Origin: Astrothelium macrocarpum
Taxonomy: Eukaryota > Ascomycota > Dothideomycetes > Trypetheliales > Trypetheliaceae
Direction: 5' to 3'
Length of the DNA: 64,000 nucleotides
Assembly (NCBI GenBank): GCA_021030915.1
Contig: JAGEMR010000019.1
Location: 1-64,000 of the forward strand
A program made the translations under genes and the position numbers. Below are positions 1 to 10,300 of the stretch, piece after piece; positions within the stretch are counted from its first letter, which is position 1, and each line of letters starts with the position of its first letter. The notes under the pieces are model-generated. The model saw only the letters and a list, made by a program, of their open reading frames with translations, did not search any database and was not told the origin of the DNA.

Positions 1-1569
1 GGAGATATTTAAATACTATTACAAATGGTGAGGTGTGCACACCGTGGGACCGTGCGCGCCGTGGTGGAGACTCCTATTGCCGTGCCGTCTTGAGCCCAAC
101 GTCTTTACAGCCATGGGTGTGGAAGCTAGTGAGTTGCTTCCGGTAAAAATGTCTTCTATGTATAGCCTTTCTCGTAGGAGTCTGGCGAATGAAAGGCGCG
201 AATACTCAACGGTCCGTGTTGGATTGAGGCTTCTTTCTAGCTTCGGCTGTCTCGGGACGGGGTGACTGTCATGAGATGCAGCACATACCTAGTGAGGTTA
301 TTGGATATTTCGGAACTTTGCAGATTCGGTTGGATCAGCACATACAAAAAGGAAGGTTCATTCAACAACCGAACTTTGATCGTTCTGCAAGTCCACGAAA
401 CATTATCTATGTACGGAAGACTTACCTCGAATGCACGAGAGATTGACCCAATTCCCCGTTATGTGCGGTCAACGCTACATAAAGTTCTGAAATGACCACA
501 TTCAAGTCATAATAAGGTACGTGGTGATCGGTGGGTAGACTTCCTTTTAGGAGACAACAATTTTCTTTTGGCGGAGGCCGGTTTTCTGAGACAACGTATC
601 CGATAGTTGCAGCTGATTGAGGCAATGGTCTACGAGATCCAACGAATCAAGTTCAGTGGCTTGTAGCCCCTGATCAAGATCGTCCGAGTCTTGGTCTGTG
701 CAACGAGATCAATGTAATCCTGACGTTTCCAGATCGCCATGTCTCGAGCATAAGTGCCCCACTTGTAAGCATGCATGGTAAGCAGAGAATTCTGCCTGAG
801 GCATTCAAGCAACACAAAGGTTTCCATAGCAGTTGGTCATACAATTACAACGATGGTAAGCAAAAAATTTTATCTCTGACTTTCCTTTGGTCAACTTGGC
901 CTGGATGATTAGATAGCTTCGATGTGTTCGACCTTTACATATCTAACTGACAGTTGTAGTTGTCTTTGAAGTGCTTAACCTGGCTTTCTAGACCCTGGCA
1001 CCTTGAGATCCCCGAGATCATGTTTCTGCCTATTCCGTAGTATCCCAATTACGACAGATCAGTGAACCTCGGCAGGCAGTCTGAGGCAAGCGACATGCTT
1101 GTAGAGTAAGGATCCTAAGTATGAGACACAATAGTGGCTTAGACAGCGCATTCTTTTAGTCCCTTGTGCTCTTGCATCAGCTATATTACGAAATCTAAAT
1201 ATCAAAGCAAACTTCATACTCCCTTAATCTCATTTCATACCGATGTCATATATACATGGGAGGGCTTTTTTTTCCTCTTCTCTCTCAATGCAAATACCGT
1301 CTCCATTTTGTCTTCAAGTCTCCAATGTGAAGAAGATCTCGTCGATCAAATTCTACAATTTCGGCAGGCAACCTCTAAAGTACAATCTCCACAGACAGTA
1401 TCATATCATTTCATTCTAGGATATGCTATAAAGTGCTGTTCTTGCACCATTGAAGATCTAACCGGCGGAGAATGTTGTCATCAAGCAAAAAAGGCGTAGA
1501 AAAGGGGCCTATCATTGCAGCGAGCGCGCTATCATCTAAAATGCATCTGGCGCAATACGACAGAATCAT
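1..1569. other. Left flank without a supported gene
   Basis: Only short open frames with no recognisable motif or consistent splicing were seen on either strand. The segment probably includes the 3' flank of the SDR gene that ends at 1570. Nothing else is claimed. Confidence 0.5.
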
Positions 1570-2513
1570 TCACCAAGCTTGTTGTTTAGCATCGTAGCCC
1601 CATAATTTGCCTCCGTGCGTCCCCTTGGTGGACTCGTCAATCACTTTCGCAACGCCGTTACAAGAGTCATCGATTTTTACAGGCGCCTCTTTGAAGCCGT
1701 AGTAGACAGCGCTAGCATTTCCACCGTCCGTCTGAACCCAACTGAAAACAATGAATTAGAGCAAGGAGCGTTGGTGTGAACATGGTGAGAACCTACCCGG
1801 GATCAATAATGAAAGCGTTGATCTTGTCTTCTTCGCCATTTATCCGCTTGGTCAACCAGTGCGAGGCAACTTTCGAAGGCGCATATGCCGCATTGGGTGC
1901 GGGATGTTGATTCCTAACAAGGTATCATAAGTAACACAAAATGACAGTAATCGATTGTAGGCAGCAGAGCATCATGGAATTCTGCCTCGAAAGTCTACTC
2001 ACTATATTACAGAAAGCATGGTGAGCTCGTCAGTTACCAGCCCGGAACAGTGAACGTACTCACCTCAAGCCATCCTGCTGAGGAGCCCATATATACCCAT
2101 TTAGGATTAACAGACTTGCGCAGCAGCGGCCCCATAGCTTGGTAAAGCCAGATGACTCCGTAAGTGTTTACCGTAATATGGTTCTGTAGGTCGGTGACCT
2201 TGAGATCCGCAACAGTTGGCCATGCTGAGGAGATACCGGCGTTGGCAATAACGATATCTAAATGGTCAATGCCCTGTGCACTCAGTTGTTTGACCGCTTC
2301 AAAGGGGTCTGCTTCGACCGAGGAGTCAATTTTAACAATAAGAAGACGGCTGCCCTGACCCTTAGGTAGTGCGAGCAAGGCCGTGGACGAGGGGTGGTTG
2401 GGGTCGCGGTTAGCGGCGATAACAATATGATCTGGCTTGGCAAGGTAAATGGAGAGGAGACCTTTGCCAAGGCCCCTGTTCGCACCAGTGATCAGGACGA
2501 TAGTTGGAGCCAT
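1570..2513 (-). CDS. Short-chain dehydrogenase/reductase, 254 aa, 3 exons
   Basis: This is a classical NAD(P)-dependent SDR oxidoreductase. Exons 2513-2038, 1913-1797 and 1741-1570 join in frame (476+117+172 nt). Exon 1 starts with the dinucleotide-binding motif TGANRGLG near residue 9 and has the NAG motif (IANAGIS) and the catalytic-Ser strand (MGSSAG). Exon 2 has the catalytic YAPSK (Tyr-x3-Lys) and the DPG that precedes the substrate loop. Exon 3 continues with WVQTD and ends with an HGGKLWGYD-like tail typical of fungal C-factor-like SDRs. The first intron uses a GTAACT donor; the more obvious GTGAGT 26 nt upstream would break the frame. The gene lies at the edge of the PKS cluster, so a ketone or aldehyde reduction in tailoring is plausible but inferred. 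Confidence 0.82.
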
Positions 2514-3496
2514 TAAGAAATGGACATGCGAATGATGGACGGAAACCAGGGCGAGGTTGTGGCTGTGGCTGTGGCTTCGACTGTGGCTGCGACTGTAGGC
2601 GCGCAGAGGAGTGTGAGTATGGAATAGGTGGTTGTTAATTTGCTCTGGCGCTCCTTATGTAACCCTGAAGTTACCATAAGGAAATCAAGTGTTAGATCAT
2701 ATTGATTTTCGGGAGATATTGATTTGAAATCAGGGACTTCTGCCTGCGTCCCTCGAGTCACGAGCCAATGGATTTCCAACAACTGCGGCTGGGAGTCCCA
2801 AAGCCTTGACATTGGAACTTGGCTGAGCTGTAGCATGACCACCGCAAGGCAGAAAGTCTCTTTATCCGCAGGTCGATTCGTACCTGGACCAACACCCTAG
2901 CAGCCTTGTTCGACAAAATGTTGGATCGTCCTTACCCCATCTAATTCGACCTGGTGGCGAGAATAAATCGATGGGGTGACATGCGAAGAGGTGCATTAGT
3001 ATGTGATGTGCAGGTTCACGAAGCTACAGGAAAGAAACCTATAGTGTTGGTCTTTAATGCTAAGCGATAATACCTGAATGATGTTGTGTGATGTAGCCAT
3101 ATGACCTCCACAATTCATGCATGGTAAACCATCAGCATTGCGATCTCTAGTAAGGCCATGACCTATGGTAAGCGGTAAGCCAAAGTTGTTTACCAATAAG
3201 CCTATAACCGGATTTGAAAGAGTAGCTGAGCCTAAGTGAGAATGCGTAATGGCGTTAATGCGTCTCGCAAGTGATGGAGTGCTTGTGGGGATTCTTGGTA
3301 ACAGGGTTTGTGCTAAGGAAAGTGAAGCTGTACGGCAAGATAATCGGCCCTCTCGCAAAGTAAAAGATTGCATCATACAATCAAACTACGCTGTGTTTGT
3401 TCTATTACGTTCAAACATCCAATAAAGCTGGTAGGTTAACGCGGAAAGTTTTCACCCCTTTTGGCTTCAGCGTAGAGTCCAAACCACGAGCTCTTC
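2514..3496. other. SDR / P450 intergenic region
   Basis: This is the shared upstream region of the divergent SDR (-) and P450 (+). Near 2553-2600 there is a short imperfect GTGGCT/GTGGCTGCGACT repeat directly upstream of the SDR start. A 126-codon minus-strand open frame (3376-2996) shows no domain and is not called as a gene. Confidence 0.45.
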
Positions 3497-5452
3497 ATGA
3501 ATTCCCATTTCCCCAAGCCCGCAGAGTATCTGGTACATACTCCCAAGTCGCTGATATGGAGCATCTTTTCCATTGGCGGTGTTCTTTACCTTGTATATTT
3601 AATTGGCCTAGCGATCTACCGTGTGACCTTGCATCCACTCGCTAGGTTTCCTGGACCGTTTTTATGTCGGGTTAGCGGTCTCCAAACATGCTATTATGAA
3701 GCAATTTTAAATGGCAAATTCTCAGAGAGGCTTCCAGAGTACCATCGTAGATATGGTAAGCATTTTGCCGTGGAAGGGAGCATTTAAGCATCGAACAAAT
3801 AGATGACCTGGAATTCAGGACCCGTTGTTCGAATCAATCCTAATGAAGTTCACATCAATGATACTTCCGTCTTCCACGAGCAAGTCATGGCTTTTGGTCA
3901 TAATGAGCAAGGAACCTGGAACTAACAGAACGATCTAGAATATACAAGAGAAACACAGCCTACATCAAGGATCCCGCGACATACGCATTTGGAATGTCCA
4001 ATGCTTTAACTGTGACTTTGCAGGTTGAGGCCCACAAAGCGAAGAGGCATACACTCGAACCGTGTTTTTCGAAGAGACGTGTCAACAGCATGGAGAATGG
4101 CCTTTATGAAGAACTCGAGCTTGTCCTTGATAAAATCAACGAATATGAGACCAGAGGTGAGGACGTTCCCATCCAGGAAATGTACTACTGCTATACTGTG
4201 AGTTTTTCTTCAAGCTGAGAAGTACATGTGGGAAGGCAAAGATTTACGAGCTTCTCAAGGGCGATGTGGTTTCACGTTACCTCTTCGGGAAGAGCTTGGG
4301 TCTCATATCAGCTCCCAATTTCATGGAACGAGCCGAGGATATGGGATTTTTCACGCGAAGTATTTGGTTCTCCATCCATTTCCCCTTCATCCGAACAATA
4401 CTTGCATCTCTGCCAAAATGGCTCGCTTCGCAATTCAGCGATACATGGCAGAAAATTACCTGGGTATGTCTGCATGATCTCAGCTTTCTTGCTCGTCGCG
4501 AACTGACAACAAATTGTGCATGTTCTAGTTCTGTGAGGAACTCTCCAAAGAAGCCATTGTACGATTCGACGAGGGTGGGAGCCACCAAATGAGTTTCGAT
4601 GGGGATACTATTTTCGAGCGTATGCTCACCGAAAATGCACGCCGTCGAGAGAAGGGCCACGACGTGAAGCCCCTGACTTTTCAACAGCTGACCGACGAAA
4701 GCCTCGCCACTCTTAATGGCGGGACTGAGCCTGCTGCTACCATGATGGCATACGCAACGTATTTTTTTCTTCGATATCCTGAAACGCAGAAGCGAATCTT
4801 GGAAGAGCTGGCCTCCGTGGAACTTGATGAGCACGGGAGACTTCCACTGCAGAAGGTGGAGGCTTTGCCTTATTTTGTAAGTAAACCTGGCTAAGAGAAG
4901 ATCCAGTAGCGCTAAGAAAGCTTGCTGAATGTCTGCCGCAGACTGGTTTTATCCGCGAGACTCTCCGTTTTAGACCTCTGGTCCCGGGCCGCTTGCCCCG
5001 AATCGTACCAAAAGGTGGTCTTTATATTCCTGCAATCAAAGACACTATTCCCGCAGGTTCCGTTGTCGGCCTCAGCCACCTAGCTGTCCACAATGACCCA
5101 TCAATCTTCGAACACCCTGCCGAGTTCAATCCTGAGCGTTGGATGGGCGAATCGGGCAAAGAGCTTGACCATTGGCTGGTATCGTTCTCGAAAGGCAGGA
5201 CCGACTGTCTAGGGAAGAAGTGAGTGTAACGAGGTGCCTCTAGACATTATTGCTGCAGTACTGATTAGCTTTGTTAGTCTTGCTTATGCAGAAATGTACC
5301 TTGTGCTGGCAAATATATTCACGCGCTTTCATTTGAGTCTGACTCCTGGTAGTTCTGAAGGCATGGAATGGCTGGACCGGGTCGTAATCCATCCTAAGCG
5401 GAATTTACGTATCAGGGTTGTAGCTAAGGAGAAAACTAGAGCGGTGCCTTGA
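3497..5452 (+). CDS. Cytochrome P450 monooxygenase, 533 aa, 7 exons
   Basis: A heme-thiolate monooxygenase, probably anchored in the ER by an N-terminal hydrophobic helix (about residues 19-40, SIFSIGGVLYLVYLIGLAIY) followed by a proline-rich HPLARFPGP hinge. Exons are 3497-3755, 3819-3879, 3939-4197, 4242-4463, 4529-4876, 4942-5219 and 5278-5452 (1602 nt in frame). The oxygen-binding I-helix reads NGGTEPAATMM, the ExxR motif is RETLR, and the PERF-like motif is FNPERW. The heme loop is FSKGRTDCLG with the ligand Cys near residue 472. The usual arginine two residues before the Cys is Thr (about 470), an odd change. Intron 2 must be read with a GC donor (GCAAGT at 3880) to keep FHE-IYKRN in frame. 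It looks like an oxidative tailoring enzyme of the PKS cluster. Confidence 0.88.
3880..3938 (+). other. GC-AG intron in the P450 gene
   Basis: A 59-nt intron that starts GCAAGT and ends CTAG. No GT donor nearby keeps the frame, whereas GC-AG splicing joins codons for FHE and IYKRN, a join typical of this P450 group. GCAAGT is the known consensus of non-canonical GC donors. Confidence 0.7.
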
Positions 5453-5814
5453 CATACATGCTCGCAAAACGGCTTGCAGATAAAAGAGTTCGATTCGCAA
5501 TTCAAGCGACTTTCGCCCTCGACCATAAGACAGAATTGTGAAGTCATGGGATCAGTACGCGGCTAGGTAAGGCACCTTAGGTATGCTTGCACTCTAGGTA
5601 TGTAGCATGTGGATACATTGAATTACATGAGTATGGAAAATGGTTTATCCGAAGCCGAGCCGCCTCTGTCTTTCGCCTCCATTCCTCTTGCTGCTTCTCT
5701 TCTCATGTGTTAGCTTCTCCATCGTTTCCGAACTTCAACATGGATCGTCAAAGAATCATTGGTTTGAGCTTTCTTGATATTTTGGATGGATTGTTCAAGA
5801 TGCCACCGAATACT

Positions 5815-6841
5815 TTAGTCTATGGTACCTTCTATTGCGGCCTTATAGAAGTCAGACATAGCACTCTGTAGATCCTCAGATCCCTCACCCGTTAAAACGG
5901 ACATGTGACCTTGATTTTTCGCCCAATACACTCTTTTTGGCGTCTTGAGCCTCTCGAACCCATCCATCTGGTCGGATGGTGGCGATACATTATCCAGCTC
6001 GGGAATTATCATCATGATGGATACACCCTCGATTGTCTCAAGTAGCTCCTTGGGCTGAAACAAAGCCAATTTATGGTACGTTTGTAGCGTGGTGCGGTCG
6101 CAAAACCCGTGGTAGTTACGTTCAGTGGCAGTTTTCATGAGAGTATAGGCTTCAACTCCACCAGGTCCACCAGATCCCCCCATGCCAAATGGGTTCTCGC
6201 CGCGATCATTGAATGTCTGCAACATGAACGGCTCGTTTCCACGCAGTTGAGATTTTCGGTCCCTAATAACTTGCGCGAAGGCTGTTGCACGTCGGTCAGG
6301 TCGAATGTACGTGAAGAGCGGACATACCATGATAAGCGCCTTGGGCCGCCTATCGACAGCGACTGCACATGCGCTTACCGCAGCTCCAAAAGACACTCCC
6401 CAAAGCAGGATTCGGTGGGCATCGACACTTGGTATACTTGCTACAAAGGTCACGACGTCTGTAGCGACGGGTGTCAGAAGGATAAGGCAGAACTCAGGCT
6501 TGCTAATGTACCCGACACATCCTCGGCCATTTGCAAAGGGTCAGGTTGGTTGCGTGGCAGGCCGCCGCTCGCCCCAATGCTTCGACTATCATAGAGCAGC
6601 ACGTTATAGCCCAGAGCGTGGAACCTTTCAGCAACCTCCGGAAGAGTCATCTCCTTGACGCAATTGAACTGAATAAGCGTCAACAAGCACGAAACATAAA
6701 TCAACGAGGTTGAGGCGCACCCACTCCATGCGTCATAATGATGGCTGGTGCAGGTCCTTCGACGGCATAGAACCATCCTTGGAGATTGATACCATCAATG
6801 GTTCTGCACTCGACTGGCTTATAGCGTGAGGGAGCAAGCAT
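5815..6841 (-). CDS. Alpha/beta hydrolase (polyketide transferase / hydrolase type), 305 aa, 3 exons
   Basis: Exons are 6841-6725, 6668-6512 and 6458-5815 (117+157+644 nt). The fold is an alpha/beta hydrolase: strand IIMTHG leads to FNCVKEM, then the DSRSIGAS strand, the nucleophile elbow GVSFG, an acidic residue at PELDNVS and the catalytic His at NQGHMS. Fungal relatives with this FNCVKE / YD-RS-G-S layout sit in polyketide clusters and act as esterases or acyl transferases. The gene is divergent from the HR-PKS with a 532-bp shared promoter. Since the PKS has no thioesterase domain, chain release or transfer by this enzyme is a reasonable inference. A plain lipase/esterase role cannot be excluded. 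Confidence 0.83.
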
Positions 6842-7373
6842 AGTGGGATGACGTCAACGTTGGTGATGGATACCTGCTCGTATAGTCAACCAAAGCTCAA
6901 TATCTTCGCTTTGGATAGAGTTCATGTAGAGGTTTTCAAGAATTCGTTGATTCGTTTGGATCACGGGGCTCTGTCCGACTTTGAAAGGCGGTGAGAGTCT
7001 GCACGTAATGTCTGATTACTGCAGATGTAATCATGACTGCAGGTGGTCTGATTACTCAATGTAGTTGTGTCTGGTACTGAAATTTCAGAGACACTATCTA
7101 CAAAAATGGAAAACCAAAAGTAACTGAATACAGAGAATCCCCGCAGATTGGATCCTTGCAGGAAAACTACTGCATTTACCTGAAACAGCATTCAACAGGA
7201 CCAAATTGCCCAAGATATTACTCAGAAGCGGCCTTGAATGCATAGTCCGTCCGTGTTACACAAACCTAGATCTCTTTTGGAGCAATGGGTGGCTGATACA
7301 GGACCATTACTAAAGAGGTGGACTAGGCAGCGGGTTGTTTTTATTTGTTCCTTCTCTTTCCTCAACCATCGTC
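6842..7373. promoter_or_regulatory. Divergent promoter between hydrolase and HR-PKS
   Basis: A 532-bp region between the start codons of the two core cluster genes. It holds three copies of the 7-mer TGATTAC: 7013-7019 (+), 7027-7033 (as GTAATCA) and 7049-7055 (+). The first two form an inverted pair separated by 7 nt. They lie near the middle of the region and are candidate operator half-sites; binding by any factor is inferred. Confidence 0.45.
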
Positions 7374-10300
7374 ATGACGAGAAGTACAGCATATCAGCAA
7401 GAACCTATCGCAATCGTGGGCATTGCCTGTCGATTGCCAGGTGGCAATACGACTCCGTGGAAACTATGGGACTTTCTGGAACGAGGCGAAGTCGCCTCCA
7501 ACAAAGTACCCAAATCACGCTTCAATATTGCCGGATTTTATGATGGCTCTCAAAAAGAGGGCACCATGCGTCCTTCGGGCGGAATGTTTCTCGAAAGCAT
7601 TGATCCTGCTGATTTCGACGCCTCATTTTTCGAGATTTCGGGTACTAATGCTACTGCTATCGATCCAAACCAGCGTCAACTACTTGAGGTCGTTTATGAG
7701 GCATTGGAAAATGCTGGTATTTCATTGGAAAGTTTGGATGGATCCCCTACAGCATGTTACGTCGGATCTTTTATGTCGGGTAATTAGAGCTTTCCCCCCT
7801 ATTTGGCTCCTTTTATCTACTTTCGTGGCTCATCTGGTTTGGTAGACTACCAGGACATGCAGAATAGAGACCCTGAAGATCGTGCCAATGATTTCATTAT
7901 AGGTGTTGGCCGTGCCATTTTGGCAAACCGGATCAGCTACTTCTTCAACATTAAGGGCCCAAGTGTGACTATCGACACGGCTTGCTCAGGCAGCCTTGTA
8001 AGCCTCGACCTCGCTTGTCGCTCATTGCAAACAGAAGAGATAGATGCCGCCATTGTTGCCGCAAGTAATCTTTATCTTAATCCTGATCATGTAATGGGTA
8101 TGGGTAGTGTACGACAAGGATATTCGCCTTCCGCTCTTTGTCATACCTTTGATGCAGCTGCCGACGGTTACGTTAAAGCTGAGGCCGTAAGCGCTTTGAT
8201 TGTCAAACGTCTTGCCGATGCTATAAGGGATCGGGATCCTGTTCGTGCGATCGTGCGAGGAACGGCATCTACTAGGTATGTGTGCAAACGATGTGATTGT
8301 CGGTGAGATGTTCACCTGTGCGTTGCTGATCTGCTGTAATCTGTAGTAATGGAAGAACAGCAGGAATTGCCCAGCCAAGCTCTCAGGCCCAGGCCGTCGC
8401 CATCCGTAACGCCTACGCCAACGCTGGCATATCAAATTTCAATGAAACAGCTTATATCGAGTGTCACGGCACTGGCACCCAAGCTGGTGATCCTGCGGAA
8501 GTCAATGGCATAGGTTCCGTTTTTGCATCAATGCGGCCCACTGATAAACCGCTCATAATCGGCTCCATCAAAGGAAATGTTGGACACTCAGAGCCGGCAG
8601 CCGGTCTGTCGGGAGTCATTAAGACTATTATGTCTATCGAGACGGGTGTTATTCCAGGCCAACCTCTTTTTGTTAATCCGAACCCCCAGAGTATGTATAC
8701 CTCTGAAGTCTACATAAAATCAAAATACGGTCTTGAACGTTCGGATGTTAACGTAGTATCTTTACTTCTTAGTCAATTTTGTGGGAAACAAGGTCAAAAT
8801 ATCTAGAACTGCGATAGCTTGGCCCGAAACCTACGGCGCTATTCGACGAGCAAGCGTTAACAGGCAAGTTTGGGGATGCTCGTTATTCTTTTTGACCTTT
8901 CGCTTGTCGAGCACAGTGTTGACAAGTTCTGTACAGTTTCGGATTTGGAGGTTCTAACTCCCATGCGATCATTGAAGAGGCAAGTGCTGACGCCCGGTCA
9001 CACTTCGCGAAGTCATATAGACCAATTAGCAAAGGTTTGGATTTAGAAGATACCGATGACAGGGACGAGGACTCCGTCAGACCGTACGTACTCGTATCAT
9101 CTGCAAACGACGCCATTTCCCTTCATGCTAATGTACAACGACTATGCAACCACCTCATTAACCCACGTGTCCACATAAACCTAACGGATCTTGCCTATAC
9201 ACTCTCAGAACGTCGAACAAATCTCTACCATCGGGCCTTTGTTACAACACGCACGCCAGAAATCAACGAAAATGACTTTGTTGTGGGTAAAAAAGACACG
9301 CAGCCACCTCGCATCGCCTTGATATTTACGGGTCAGGGTGCCCAATGGCCGCAAATGGGTAAAGATCTACTCACATTTTTCCCTGGAACTTACTTGATCC
9401 TCACGGAACTCGATGCCGTGTTACGATCCCTGCCCAAACCACCAAAATGGTCGCTTTTAGCTGAGCTGACAGAGGTACGTACTTCGGAGCACATGAGTCA
9501 ACCCGAATTCTCGCAGCCGCTTGTTGCAGCGCTACAGTTATGCATATTCGACGTGCTCGACTCGTGGGGTATCAAGCCCGGTGCTGTTGTGGGCCACTCC
9601 TCTGGCGAAATTGTAGCTGCTTACGCAGCCGGTTGGCTGGATCGCGCAAGTGCCATCAAAGTCGCCTTTTATCGTGGCCGCGCATGTGCAAACCATATGA
9701 CTGAAGCAGGAACAAACGCTGGTATGCTTGCGGTTGGTGTTGGTGTTGATGACATTTTGTTTCTTCTTGAGAAATATGGTGACGAAATTTCGATTGCGTG
9801 TTTTAATGGCCCCAACAGTCTCACTATTTCTGGGGAGAAATCTACGCTCGAAGCTTTGGCTACAGATGTCAAGGCTGCAGGCCACCTTGCTAAATTATTA
9901 TCAGTCGACGTGGGCTATCACTCACCGTTTGTGGCTGAAGCGGCTGAGGAATACGAAAAGCTCCTTAGGGATGAAAGCAAGTTTAATTCCTTGGATGGCT
10001 CGTCCAATGTTAACATGTTCTCTTCTGTGACGGCTGCTCAGCACGAAACACCGACCGACGCTGCATACTGGAAAGTAAGCAAATTCTCGGATCTACCCTC
10101 CGCTCCTTAGTCGTTTTCTTCGGATGTTTGCCTCACTGGAAACATCTTGTACTTTTCAGATACGTTTTCGGTATTTTAAAACAGTGTTTCAGTCTTTCTA
10201 CGGTGTTGCGAGACTTATAATACTAACACTTAAGTTTGGATAGGCTAATATGATTTCTCCGGTCTACTTCATGCAGGCGCTGACCGAACTGGTATCGAAA

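Noticed and set aside
1570..2070. SDR gene broken by a frameshift or stop
   Set aside because: With the GTAACT donor at 2037 and acceptors at 1914 and 1742, all three exons are in phase and WVQTD-GGN is continuous.
2996..3376. 126-codon minus-strand frame
   Set aside because: No motif, no partner exons, and it lies in the SDR/P450 promoter region.
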